In this document: positions 1 through 12,059 of the stretch, in pieces
Layout: every line of letters starts with the position of its first letter
Position numbering within the stretch: the first letter of the stretch is position 1
NCBI GenBank assembly: GCA_026260175.1
Contig: JAKCWW010000018.1
Span: 2,085 to 66,084 of the forward strand
Length of the DNA: 64,000 bases
DNA from: Reticulitermes lucifugus
Lineage: Eukaryota; Arthropoda; Insecta; Blattodea; Rhinotermitidae
Direction: 5' to 3'
Position numbers and translations under genes: made by a program
Notes under the pieces: model-generated
What the model saw: only the letters and a program-made list of their open reading frames with translations
The model's database searches: none
Told to the model about the DNA's origin: nothing

Positions 1-3000
1 CGTGAAGCGTCGTACAATGACGAGGCCTAGGCCCCCTAAGGGCTGTCGAGCCATAGAAAAAAAGAGATGTATGACAGGTTCAAAGTGAAAATATTACCAA
101 CATATAAAACGCCATCACATACAGGAAGACAATACATATTTGCTACATACTCGTGGTATGTACATATTCCTGCCAGTCAGAGCACGACTATAACTCAGTG
201 GTGAGGACCTGACTGTCAAAATATTTTTTGTATGATGTTAAGTACATCCTGCAATGTCTCCCTGGAAAATTTTATACTTTATCAACTTGTTAGGGGATTC
301 CTGCTATCAAAAAACTCCAATGTTCAATTACAGTGTTTATAAAATCCCGAAATATGGTTGTATTTTCAGCCAGATGAATCCAATATTATCCTTAATATTC
401 AATTTATAACGTCCCATGCATTCCCACGTCACTTAAGTGGTCTCTTTCCTGCCGGGGTTTCAACCAGAATGTTTTATGCATCATTTACTTCTCCCTGCGC
501 GGTTAATCCTCCACCCATTCCTTGATGTATGTTCACTCTAACAGTAATACGTGAAAAGTACAAACTACGAAGGTTTCCAGTGTGTGGGACAGTAAACTTA
601 CAGGACATTATCACACGTTCTCGCCTTGCTTTTCTCCTTTCGTGGAGTAGTTGCATTTCTCATGGACTATGGTTCTCATTTGGCACGCCTTGGCGCGTTC
701 ATGTCCTTCCTGATCCCGGGCACTGATTGACCAACTTTACTCTCCGTCATCCGTTACATCCCCCAAATTCTTTAACCGGGATTTTCGTAAATAATTTTTA
801 TGCCCACTGAGATTAAAACCTTCTTCGTTGTGTGTGAGTCTTATAATACATATCCTTTTGCGCATGTCTCTGGTATTAACACATAATGCAGCATAATGCC
901 TTATAAATATATCCAATGCTTGTAAACAAATTCAAGGTATAGGCCCAGAACGAAATATTTCCAAATTAAAAAAATTGGTATCTGTATTTTTTAAAGACGT
1001 ATATTCAATTCCTCGTTTCCGAAAACAAATCTAACCATTCTTACAAAGTATTTTTCTGCGTCTGTTGCAAAGGCTTACGTAAGACTGGAGCTCTACATCC
1101 GCAGTAAAATCCAGACTCACAGTGGACTCTAAAGCTACTCCTTATCTCTTGCACTGAGTTCTGTTTTATTTTTGTTATTGCCAAATAATGATATTTAGCC
1201 TTACTTTTCAATAATATTCGTCACAGAAAACCTAAATACAAAGTAATCAATCCCGTCTACAAATTAATTCAGTGTAGTACCACAAACGATTTAAACTAGC
1301 GTTTCATAGACTTTCAGGCATTTGGCTCAAGTCGGTTAGAAACGTCGCTTCTCACAGGCCACTAGCGGCATGTCAAACAATTAATCACAACGTAACATGT
1401 GACAGGCGTGAAGTCGAATGGAACGTGATGCAAATACGCCTTAAGCAGCAGTTGAATTCTGGCATTAATACTCCTAAACATAGGGTTTAGAAATATTAAT
1501 GATATGCAGAACGCTACATACCAAACAACAAACCTATCTCATTAACATGCTTTCCAATATGTTTCAAATTCCAAACACATTGTCCGATAAAGTGGTCGAT
1601 CAAATATTTACCATAAACTCCCATCCTACTGTAAAACGAATCAAATTCCATGTTCTGTATGCATTTCTGTGCAAAATTAGGTTGACTGTTATGAATAGAT
1701 GGTAACTAAAGCTGTTTTGTGTTGACCTCTTTGACGTTATCTGGTATGAGAACTAAAATACATCATTTACACTTACACAATAAAGCTTGACACTGGATGA
1801 TGATTATTAGTTTTGGGACATACGTATTTAATAAGGCCTTTCCAAATTTATAGGTTTGTACCTTTGGATGGCATTGTTCGTGTGTGATGAATGTGAAATA
1901 AAGGTGGCAGCTAGTGCTTATATTAAGATACTATACCGATATGCATCTGGAGGTACTGAGAAAAACACGGAAACAATTTGGACTTATGGCATCCGGACTT
2001 ATATTTGAAACAATGCATTTCAGGATATAAAGCAGTAATTTGTAGCAACTCTGCGTTTGATCTGTATGTTGGAATGTAAACTTCTCTGTATGTGAGACGT
2101 CCTTGGAGTCCCTTTACCGCGACAGTAAACTACTTCAATATGATTAGTTTCACTTGTGTTCGCTTCTTCATTCCCAACAGTTGACAATGCTCTGATTACA
2201 ATAACCTTTATTTCCAATGCCAATTGCCATTATCAGTTTCTGCTAGTGGTTTCTTGTAAATAAAGTGGTAGGTAGTGTTTTCCTGGAAAATCAATGTACT
2301 CTTTGTAAAGCTACTTTTATGACACAAATATACACAAATATATAAAATTAATCTTTAAACCGAACAAATAAAATGCCATATATTTGTCTCTTACACAATT
2401 TGAATATACATTTCCATATTCCTTAAATAAATTTACTTTGGAAAATTTTTGACAATGATGCCGAGATAAATACCATTTCAGGTAGAAGATGCAGGCAAAA
2501 TTTCCTTTCACAACGTCGGTAAATTTATCCCAAAAATTTTTTATACACTTTCCGAATCAGTCAGCTCAAGTTGACAACACTTTTTCAAACTGGATAATTA
2601 ACTTTTTTGTAAATATTAATTAAATCATTGAGGACAAGGCCGAGTTTTACAGGATTTACATGGAGTGTCATTTTAATTACCAAGAACATTCACAGGTACT
2701 AGTTACTGAGTGCATATTTTATAATACGTCAGAATGAATATGTAAGGTTCCCTAAAATATACACTGGAAGTTGAACAAGAGACGAATGATTTGTGTTTGA
2801 ATGACGCATCTCCTCTGAAAAGCAGTCATCCCTAATATGGGCACACAATACTTGAACACATCATTAACCAGAGTTTTCCAGAGTAAAGCATTCTTCCCTT
2901 TCTTCTTTTCTTTTTTTGTTCATGTGTTCTCTTCTGACGTCTGCCTTCTTTCCAATTAGTACGATTCAGTAACAAAGAAAGATACAGCAATGGAAAAACT

Positions 3001-3100
3001 GTGTAGTCGTAAGCCCGAATGATCCCCACCGACAGACGATAGCTTCATCGGAATCCCCATCAGCCGCACGCAGCGAGAAGTCTTAGGCTCTAACACATGT
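1..3100. other. No recognisable gene, about 3.1 kb
   Basis: AT-rich DNA with only short open frames (under 77 codons) that show no family motif and no splice-bounded exon. The interval 430-780 is somewhat richer in G+C and has overlapping short frames on both strands, but I recognise nothing in it. The first 60 bases look like the edge of an interspersed repeat; this is only an impression. The interval is most simply read as intron or intergenic DNA. Confidence 0.5.
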
Positions 3101-3126
3101 ACACACACACACACACACACACACAC
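3101..3126. repeat. (AC)13 microsatellite
   Basis: Thirteen uninterrupted AC units. It is an ordinary dinucleotide microsatellite. Confidence 0.97.
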
Positions 3127-3599
3127 GATCATTCCCGTACTCGAAGAACCATAACAAAACTCACGACAAAGAAAAGAGCAGTCAGAGTATGGATCATGTG
3201 ATAACAGAATGCTAATGATTAGGTCCTAAGAAGCTATGCTACACGTGAACTTTACACTCAGAAAACCGAATAAATTCCGCGTTAAAAATGTTCATTCTGT
3301 TAAGTCTTGTTCACTAGTTGATAATACTTAAAAATTTGTATGGCAATAAGAAACTAAACACCATTCGCGAAGCCCCCCTTTGACCACGGTCTTCAGCGAG
3401 TTAGATTCATAAAAATACTTGTTCCGAGGTTAATTCTAATATTTTTCCTCCTATTGCCTAAGGCCGTTGAGAGGGAAAACTTTTCAGCCCTTTACTTCCA
3501 TAAATGAGAACCTCTGAATTCGTCCAGAAAATGTAGACATTTAGAATATTTGTTATAAGTACTTGGACGACGTTTTGGTAGGAATATTCCGTTCTGATA

Positions 3600-3835
3600 T
3601 GTAATATGTATAGGTCATGCCATGACATGCCCATTCGCAACCTAGGCGCTAGAAAGCGGTGGGTGGTCAGCACCACGCCCCGGCCCATTTACCCCCGGAA
3701 AACACCCAGTACCCATTGTACAGGAGACTGGGTCAGTCTGGACTGGCACAGAAAAACTTTCCTCCACACAGATTCAATTGCCGGACCTTCCATCCCGTAG
3801 CAAGTCGCTATACCGACTACGCTATCCCGGCCGCC
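3600..3835 (-). mobile_element. tRNA-derived SINE, family A, copy 1
   Basis: Read on the minus strand, this begins near 3835 with GGCCGGGATAGCGTAGTCGG. That contains a tRNA-type pol III A box (TAGCGTAGTCGGTA, plus positions 3811-3824). A degenerate B box follows (plus 3770-3786). The body ends in a block close to CTAGCGCC..GGTTGCGAATG. The same head and tail blocks occur at 6583-6835, and related copies lie at 26894-27172 and 43901-44145. No tRNA cloverleaf is kept, so it is a SINE and not a tRNA gene. Its 5' end lies only 8 bp from the perfect palindrome at 3843. SINEs of this type do not encode a protein and depend on a LINE for movement. Confidence 0.8.
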
Positions 3836-3842
3836 ATATAAT

Positions 3843-3926
3843 ATACAGGGCATACACAAAAGAATGGTGCGGTTTTAATAGTGAACACTATTAAAACCGC
3901 ACCATTCTTTTGTGTATGCCCTGTAT
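3843..3926. repeat. Perfect 84-bp palindrome (41-bp arms, 2-nt loop)
   Basis: Positions 3843-3883 are the exact reverse complement of 3886-3926, with AA between them. Each arm begins TACAGGGCATACACAAAAG at its outer end. There is no mismatch, so the structure is either young or kept identical by gene conversion. It could be two transposon terminal repeats joined after an internal deletion, or a fold-back MITE. It will fold into a strong hairpin in single-stranded DNA or RNA. No coding sequence is present. Confidence 0.95.
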
Positions 3927-3929
3927 TAT

Positions 3930-5820
3930 ATATTGAAAATGTATTATATGTCACTAGTGGATGTTCCTACCAAAGTCTTTTATATGTCTCGCACAGACAG
4001 ATGATCGGTCAGTCGCAAGGCCCCTATGATTACAGCGAAACACCAAATAGAAATTACATCGAGCGGCATTCAGACGCACAATACGTGTTAGAACGGACCA
4101 TGAGGTACGAGCACCACACCACGCGGCAACTTTGATTGTAAGAATTAGATAGTATTGGAAAATTAACATTCATTCCCTTTTGCATTATGATATAAAGTAG
4201 AGTAATATGGTTTACATAGATTTATTTGTATCCAGATATCCCTTTAAAACACAATGGATACAATGTGTGTCATCTGCTTTAACATTAGACAGAAATCCTA
4301 AATTTTCCACATAAAATATATTTATGGATTTCTTACATTTGATTTCACGTAAGCTGTACTTTATTTTGGATCAATATGGCTCGAAACTAGAACTTCCCGA
4401 CAAAACGTAGAATTTTCCAATATCTAATTTCAACAAAATCTGTGAAAAGTTCATTTATAATCTTACTAAAACCAGGACTTACTAAGAATCAATGTAGCTA
4501 AAGTGTGGACTGACAAAGGAATTTTCGTAAAAGTCAGCCATATTTTGCTTCAACCAGACCATCAAGCGGTTTATGGAATACTTTGAAAATTGTACACATG
4601 TAAACTACGCTTTATTTAGCATCAATACAGCTAGCAAATGTAAATACTGTAAAGTGTTTAATGAAATTTTCCAAAGTCATATCGAAATAAAATATGTGTA
4701 TATGTTTCTGCAGTAAGTCCACTTATGGCCGTTCTTCAACTACGCTCTATTATGAGTCGATATATTTGAAACTCCGAAGTGCCTGACACTTCTGTGAAAA
4801 CTTCAAATACGGGATTTAAATAAATCCGTCCAACCCCTTAGGTGCTGACAATACATGAACACGACCAACACATAAAACAAAGTTCTTGATACATTGTAAA
4901 GAAGTTCACGGACAGAGGGACAGAAAACACTTCCACATAAGGCGTTTTTTTTCATTTTAAAACGTTGAATAATAAAGAGCGCGATAGAAAACAGATCAAT
5001 ACGAAGATAAGGACGGAAAAGTCACTCGCAGACTAGTCAAGTTAGAAGTTGCTAATGGCGTTGTGTAGCCTTTTTAATCAAGAGTTGACTCTAAATACAT
5101 TGGTATTTATGTCACCTTGAATCTGGTACTGAAACATAATACACGTATACATAATAATCCCGCCCATATATTACTTTTGGGCATTATCATAATCAGCGAC
5201 ATTTTCTGATGAGTGCAACACTCTGACATAAGCGACAGAGTAATAACCACGAAAAAAGCAACTCTGACTTATCTACAGTGTACGAGAGTAAACAGCGAAA
5301 CGAATGTCACCGCATTATCAGAATTATGCCGACTGTAATATGTAGGCCTACAAAATCGACATTCTTACTGGAGTACATGCCAGTATATTCGATTCATATT
5401 CAATGTCAATATTTCCACACAATAGGCCCAATCTTTTCACCAGAAGTGGCTACAACGTTGTGTGAAGTACAAAGTAGTCAGCGTAATTGCTTTTCCTTAG
5501 ACACGTCCCAATAAGGATGCTACCTTTCATAAACACGTAACAAATTCCATGTAACAGATTCCTCCTTGAGAAGTTATGTTGACCACCTGCTCAAAAAATT
5601 CCATACTTCTCACTTAAACAAAAGCTCATTACCTTCTGTACAACAGAAGGCCAGTGGCCTGCATCCTGAGCTATTAAACCGATAAAGCAAATAAAATTTA
5701 AAATTGTTGTTTTTACACAAATGTCTTAATAGATGTAGTTTCAAAGATATGTCTACAATACCTTACATCCTTCGAAGAGTAAAATTAATCTAAATTATTC
5801 TTAAAAACCTACGCCACTAT
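3930..5820. other. No recognisable gene, about 1.9 kb
   Basis: AT-rich, with no credible exon. Three loosely similar blocks near 4350, 4605 and 4738 share a CTTTATTT..ATCAATA-like stretch and may be remnants of an old tandem repeat. The stretch 4800-4925 holds AAATCCGTCC and GGACAGAGGGACAG, related to the repeat at 14441 and 33311. Confidence 0.4.
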
Positions 5821-5964
5821 AGCGCTGGGCGACAGAGAAATGGTGACTAGATTCCTGGCAGGGAGAGCGGTTATCTCCGAAAGGTCCAGGTCGGCACTGT
5901 GGCTCACCCAGCCGCCTCTTATGCAATATGTATCGTTGGCGCTTTTATTTTGGCTAAAGCGGCG

Positions 5965-6055
5965 GGTGCATGAGGCTGACCACTGATCTCCATCTAGTTC
6001 CGAGGTTTAGAATGAGTGGAGTTACACACAGAATCCCGCATATGCCTTGATGCTG
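5965..6055 (+). mobile_element. 3' part of a family A SINE, 5' end divergent or lost
   Basis: The block GACCACTGATCTCCATCTAG followed by TTCCGAGGTTTAGAATGAGT matches the tail of the other family A SINE copies (for example 6750-6835 and 44080-44120). Bases 5822-5964 are G+C-rich and may be its decayed head, but I cannot see a clear A or B box there. Confidence 0.55.
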
Positions 6056-6582
6056 TGCACATGCATACCCTTATCTTTTCAAACTTATGCTTAAAAATTC
6101 GATCCTACCTCACACAAGGCAAGCTGCGTAAAAATTATGCAGCCAAAGTTGGAGTTACTGCTTAGAGAAAAGGTCACCATTTATTGTGCTTATCAATACA
6201 AGACATAAATACACTCAGTGGGAAAGTTATGGTGTGTTAATGCTAAATCTGGTGGCACACACCAATATTCTTCACGTCTTACGAAGATTTATTACTGATT
6301 TATGGACTTTCAAAATAAAATAATTTTTACTTTGATGTACTGTCCCTTGCGCATAAGTCCAGCAGATTTCACATTTTACATTTATTATTATCAAAATCAT
6401 AATTAAAAACTATATTCTACTGCATATTAAATTATCTTAATTACATTGTTACTGGCATTATTTGCGCTGCCTAAATGTGACAAAATATTTTTACGGACGA
6501 AATTCGTGCAGTAAGAAAGCAGGTCTTATGTATGACAGCCTTAAACTTTTCTAAATTTTTGTATGTCTACATATATTAAACG

Positions 6583-6835
6583 TGGGCCGGGATAGCGTAG
6601 TCGGTATAGCGACTCGCTACGGGCTGGACGGTCTGCAGATCGAAACCCGGTGGGGGCGAAGTTTTCAACACCCGTAGACCGGCCCGGGGCAGACCCAGCC
6701 TCCTACACAATAGGCAACGGGTCTCTTTCCCGGAAGTAAAGCGGCCGACCACCCACCCCCATCTAGCGCCGAAGTTAAGGAAAGAGCAGAGCTACACCTC
6801 TAATCCTCTCCTACGGCTTTATGGCCTGTTCTAGC
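6583..6835 (+). mobile_element. tRNA-derived SINE, family A, copy 2
   Basis: The most complete family A copy. It starts GGGCCGGGATAGCGTAGTCG, containing the A box. A degenerate B box (GGTCTGCAGATCGAAACC) lies near 6630-6647. The body has CACCCCCATCTAGCGCCGAA and ends GGCTTTATGGCCTGTTCTAG. The head is nearly identical to the reverse-oriented copy at 3600-3835. It is pol III transcribed by family analogy; it has no coding capacity and is not a functional tRNA. Confidence 0.85.
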
Positions 6836-7042
6836 GTGAACTTTACATTTTACATACCTTAAACTAAAATAAATGAGCAAAATATGTAAGAGAAGACAGC
6901 CACTTGTTTGTGTTGCTCATCACAGAAAGGCACAACAGGCAGATGCCGAAGTACAACACTGAACGCATGATGGGAAATGTAATGATTACTCTTGTAAGCA
7001 GACAAACAGCAGTACTAAAAAGTGTACAGGAAGTACACTTAC

Positions 7043-7187
7043 CTTTTTATCTCTGGGAAAACGTCTGTTGAAGCAGCTTCAGTAGCCAAGCCGTTTGGGC
7101 TTCCGCCTGGCACAGCTTGGGTGAGAAATGAACATGTCCCAGTAGAATGCCACCAACCAGTTTGAAGAAGTTACTCCACCTGGCAGA
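7043..7187 (-). other. Exon-like segment bounded by splice signals (uncertain)
   Basis: On the minus strand a plausible acceptor (TATTTGTAG) precedes base 7187, and a consensus donor (AAAAAG then GTAAGT) follows base 7043, giving a 145-nt segment. It is richer in G+C than its flanks. One frame is open for most of its length but meets TAA six bases before the donor; the other two frames have earlier stops. It could be a 3' or 5' untranslated exon, a terminal coding exon whose donor is fortuitous, or a conserved interspersed repeat. I do not recognise a protein family. Confidence 0.25.
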
Positions 7188-7199
7188 CTACAAATAGTC

Positions 7200-8390
7200 A
7201 TAAAGGCGAAAGACACATAATAAGACATTTGTTACTTGCAAGTGACAGGAAACTAAAGGCTGTCTATGCAATATTTTATTCAATGTCCAACGCCGGTATT
7301 TGCGGATATCCCTGGCGTTTAATAAAAATATAGGCTTCTGTCGAACTCCGGTCTTCTGGGATGCAATGATGCGTAGCAGGATTCTTTGCTTCTTTGCTTC
7401 TTTGCGTTTGTAAATTTCACACTTTATAGTTTTGTATGTCTGTAATAATATAACTAGGCCTAACTGAATATGACGTCATAGAGTACAGACCAGGACTAAT
7501 CGTCACTCAGCGAATTAAAAATACACTACCTTTCCTGGAACCTGACGACTCATTAAAATACATACGACAAAACGACATTACGTTACACGTGCCATTTTTA
7601 ACACGATTTAATAAACCTCCCACACTTTTCGATCAATAGTCTGATCAAGATAATCCTCAAGCATTCTCGGTTCAACAAGTGGTATTGCCAAGACTTACAC
7701 TGGATGATACAGAATTCCAGCACAATAAAATATGTGTAATAAAATTCGCATCAAATTACAGTGCTTGTTTGTACCTTTATTTAAAAAAGTAGGTTTACTT
7801 TTCTACCATCTCTTACATATGTTGACGACTTAAAAGTTATCAATATTCTTCTTATTTCAGTTTGGTACTGCAAATATCAGTACGTAAGTACTAGTGAAAT
7901 CTCCAAAGCTTTGAAATTTCCATGCGTCATTGCAGTTAATATTTATAAACTCAGTTCAGTATAGATATCCATGAAGTAGCATTCACTATTCTATACATGT
8001 ATACGTATTTCGCTAAATCTGTATATTAGAGTCTTCGTGGCGTATTACGCTAGATTGTTGTGCTTAGTCTTATGATCTGGTACAGCTCAGCGTATTCTAG
8101 TGTATGGATTTTACATTGGCTGCACTGATATGTGTTCTGCGTTGTGTTTCAGTAGTGACTACCAAACACTATACGTTTTATGCGAAATGTATTTTGCATA
8201 TTTTATCCTGTCGTAATTACGTATCATCTACGTCATCCTTGGCAGTATCACTTGTTGAACGGTTAATGTCTCCGTGATAATGATCGGTATTGTTCGAAAT
8301 ATGTAAGAGGATTATTGAATGACATTAAAACAGCGTATATACCGTGATGTTTTTATATGTAATACCTGAGGTACGCGGTAGTATAATGAT
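7200..8390. other. No recognisable gene, about 1.2 kb
   Basis: AT-rich, with short chance frames only. A minor CTTTGCTT-type microsatellite of about three units lies at 7384-7405. Confidence 0.5.
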
Positions 8391-8391
8391 T

Positions 8392-8590
8392 CGAATCATT
8401 ACGATCTTCACAATAGCCCGCCACTGATTCTTATCGTATTCCTTCAATATTAATTCAACATTTCCCATTCGTCTACATTTGAGTCTCCTTCCAAACTTAG
8501 CAACTAGAATTTAGTATGAACATGTTATCTATTTTATGCGTGCTATATGCTGCGCCCATCTCATCTTTCAATATTATAACAAACGTCACA
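8392..8590 (-). pseudogene. LINE ORF2 C-terminal fragment, decayed
   Basis: The minus strand reads KMRWAQHIARIK, then, after a short frame disruption, an open stretch with ILVAKFGRRLK, MGNVELILKEYDKN and QWRAIVKIVM. These match, in order, the conserved tail of insect LINE ORF2 proteins: RWAGHVARM, then a GK..GRR.GR block, then DLKE, then DRWRALVNT. Downstream of the reverse transcriptase this tail has a poorly defined role. Only about 65 codons remain, with an in-frame stop after the first block, so the copy is dead. The family assignment rests on motif order and not on a search. Confidence 0.65.
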
Positions 8591-8597
8591 ATTTCAG

Positions 8598-8730
8598 GGC
8601 ATTGAGGAACGGCCTCCAGTATGGAGGGTAGCTGCGGATATACTGAATAAGCAGTAGCGGACGGCCGAAAACGTGTGGTCTTCCAGCTTGGGGGATGGGT
8701 GAGGTGCTAACAACTTCTCACCGTAAAAAT
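8598..8730 (+). mobile_element. G+C-rich interspersed repeat, possibly a LINE 5' fragment
   Basis: A block with GGAACGGCCTCCAGTATGGA and CCAGCTTGGGGGATGGGTGA, far richer in G+C than its surroundings and ending in ACCGTAAAAAT. It resembles a stretch I associate with the 5' region of insect RTE-type non-LTR elements; that is recollection and not a database result. It abuts the minus-strand LINE tail at 8392-8590, so the two may be pieces of nested or rearranged insertions. Confidence 0.35.
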
Positions 8731-8749
8731 TTACCATGTTATGAACCAT

Positions 8750-11450
8750 TCACAATTTCAGCAGAGAGGTAAATAATTTCGTTCTATGTTTATATTATTA
8801 ACTGAAGTTAGGCAAACATTCTAATTCGTATTTTAGTCCTTTACATAACTCTCCTCTTCAAACAAGCCTAACTAACAATGCACAAGCAGATGTGAAAAGG
8901 ATCACATCACGTCAGTATTGATGAGGCTACTAGGAATTGTTATGCACAGGAGTAGCAGGCTTACTGATCGTACTACAATGAAATCTAATTAACGCCGTTC
9001 ACTTCACGGACGACAGAATGTTAATCCTTATTCATTAATTTTCTGCATTCTACACGTACGCGGACTTCGGATGTGATAACACCAGTGAGTTCTAGGAAGA
9101 ACCTAATGCTGTTCTCCGGCTTATATATACAGTAGAATTCCTTTCCTTGTAGGCGCGTATGAAATATTGTAGGTTTATACTATTGTGATGGCACGTGCTC
9201 TTCCACTTTCCATTTCATGTCAGAAATGTTTGTATTTACATTCATTACTGAATAAAGCGCAAAAGATAATTTATAGGTTTATTTTCCTTTATTTCTGAAC
9301 AACAACACGCACACATGGTCTCTGAGTTTTGTCTGTTTGGATACACACTGCAATACGATTTAGAACCGCACTGTAGTGTACCCCACATCCCCTTTAACAC
9401 CACTGTATAATAAATCTCTTGGATGCAGAAGGAGATGGCTAAGCCGTTTATTATTCATAGTATTGTGCTCTGAGTTACGACATGACGTAGACTTTATGTA
9501 GCTGCAGACGTTTCGGAGAAGCATAATATGTCCCCCTTCAATATGGAGACAATATGTTCTTCCTAAATGTCTGTACTCACATACCGCACTACACGGCGTC
9601 ATGACACATAAGACCGCAGTATGGATCTACACAGCCGTTAAAAAAACCTTAAACCTTACATATGCTTTTTATCGGGTCGCGTATGTTGTATCTAATTTCA
9701 ATGATTTGTTGTAAAATTTGAAATTATTTTACGTTCGTCAAACACAAACAAGGGTTTGAAATTTTATCCACAATGAAGAGAAGTTAATACGTCTGTAGGC
9801 TTACACCGGTGTGTGTGTAACCAATGACCTTAAGCAATGTAAGTGTATACAGATTATAAACATATTCAGCGCGACAATTCCTCTGTGGCGGCTGGGTTTT
9901 GCCAACCTTCATTGTTTAAATTATTTTACACGAAGAGGTCGGAGGAGCAGCCATATGCTGTACAAGCAGTTTCATGTTTCGTACAGATATAATGCCGTTT
10001 AAAGCCGCGCTATTGAATTACTGCATTAAGGTTACACTACAATATATATAAAACTAATTAACTCCATGAAGCAAAGTCCTTCTGGGGAAGCTAATGTTTC
10101 CTCAACTAGTCAAGGAATTCCCCGTGTTTTATGAAAAACGAAAGTTTATTACCGTGTTCACAAGAACCCGCCATTTTTCTGCATCCGGAGCCAGATCAAT
10201 CCAGTCAACGCCCCCAATCCTAAATGTTAAAGATCCGTTTTAAAATTACTTCCCCATGCTACGCCTACAAAATGAATATGTATTTTAGCTTATACATTAT
10301 AAAGAAGCGTCTTGTGACATAGAGTAAAGAACTTGAAATAGAAAAGCAATATATAATTTCTAAAATAAGAGATCAGTTCTATAAATTTCACATTATCTAA
10401 TAACGAGATGGACTAATCAGACAGAGGAAAAAGGGAAGGATAGCGAGGTACTTAAATTCTTACGTCAAGGGTGTAACACAGACAGTTACGTACTACGTAA
10501 CAAATGCCTTTGAACAAGCTTGACACCTCACGACTAATAAAGAGAGAGATTTATAATAACAGGGAAGTTGTGTGCAAAGGTAACAGAGATACAGTTTAAG
10601 AATACGAGATACTGACAAGCTAGGAAACCAATTTAAACCAAGTGCAAAATAAAGTTCATAAGTAAGATAATTACTGTACTTCGAAAGAAAAATAGATCAA
10701 CCTTTACTTTACTTACGTTGATTAATTTTTACAGGTAATTACCGTATTACTTTCAAAGTCTATAATTCATGCAAAACATCGTGATATGCCTTGCTCACTG
10801 GAATGTAGTAGAGAAAGTTTTGGAAATAGGAATGTGTTTTCTGCTTCATAACCTGGCGATCTATCAAGATTAACGTATGGGGTCTGACACCAAATGTCTT
10901 GTAGATAATTGACAGCATTGCTAAAGAACCTACTTCCTTCGTGTTAAATCTCTTATACCTTGAAGTGGCTACCAGCTTACACAAAACCACATTCTAATAG
11001 ACAATAGTCTTTGTATCAGCTTGCTTGAGAATCTCAAATTCCGCTCATTCAGTCTATAGGCTTAAGTTTCTGCACGATGATAGCAAAATATATATCAAAG
11101 TGCTTCACAGCAATGTATAAGTACAGGTGTAAACTAATAAGGCAATGATCACTCCCATACAAAGGAAATACAAGTATTATGTCGTGCAGATAATTTTCGT
11201 ATCTTCGTTACAAGTTATGGGCTATGGTCCTTCCAAAACCGCAGTAAATTTGTGCCTTCTTATTGGAAATGAAAAGGAAATAAGTTGGTATATACAGAAA
11301 AGTATAAGTAGATAACGCACAGTGACTTTTTTTCTTTTGTGTGAGTGTTCACAGGTGGAAAAGTTGGACGGTCCTCCCGTCAAGCCGGGTCGAACTATGA
11401 AGCATAAATCCGCTTCACGGATGCTTTGGGTAGAAGAACTCCTGAAAATT
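8750..11450. other. No recognisable gene, about 2.7 kb
   Basis: AT-rich DNA with only short frames. A weak GACGTTTCGGAG motif near 9508 may be a relic of the hammerhead family B repeat. I see no exon and no other repeat here. Confidence 0.45.
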
Positions 11451-11460
11451 TAAGTCATCT

Positions 11461-11560
11461 GGGATGTGTACTTCGTGTCGACTGGTACATAGTTACTGAC
11501 TGTGGGGAGACGTCACTCTCCTCTGAAACGTCGGTAAATATTTAACAGTCAAACAAATGT
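11461..11560. mobile_element. Hammerhead family B repeat, short inverted copy
   Basis: The left half has GTGTCGACTGG..AGTTACTGAC and the right half GAAACGTCGGTAAATATTTA ACAGTC; they are imperfect reverse complements around a hairpin GGAGA..TCTCC. Related halves occur at 16936, 21975, 30808 and 56318. The hammerhead core CTGANGA is degraded here (CTGTGGG), so I do not expect cleavage. Confidence 0.5.
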
Positions 11561-12018
11561 AAAATTCTACAAGACGTGAGTCTTCAAAACAAACATATTT
11601 CAGTTTTGAATTTCAAATATCAGATAAAGAAACATAAAACTTGCATACAAGTTAAAAAACGCTCTAGTATTTGGAGAGATAATTTTATTTCCTGGTTATG
11701 GAACACTTGAAACCCTTACCTAGATGATTTTCCACACTCGTTATATTTGTTCCACAATCAGGAGATTTTAACAGTGTCTACACCATTTGCTTGTATGAAC
11801 ACAAGATCAGAGTTCCTCCCGCCATATGAAATCAACTGAAGATAAATGAGCCCATAAGTGTGGGAGATCTCTAGGTTGGTTACAACACTGTACATTACAT
11901 ACAGACTTCGTGGACGTTATAAACGAATAGAAACGTTGATTTGGCATCACTGACTGTACAAAATGAATACTACATTTGAATTACATTCATGTAGGAGTTG
12001 GGTACGACTAGGGGTTTT

Positions 12019-12059
12019 AATATATATATATATAGCATTTCATTGTATATATATATATA
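12019..12059. repeat. Two (TA)n tracts flanking a 12-nt spacer
   Basis: A (TA)n run at about 12019-12034 and a second at about 12046-12059, separated by GCATTTCATTG. It will form a hairpin, but it is a low-complexity microsatellite. Confidence 0.9.
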
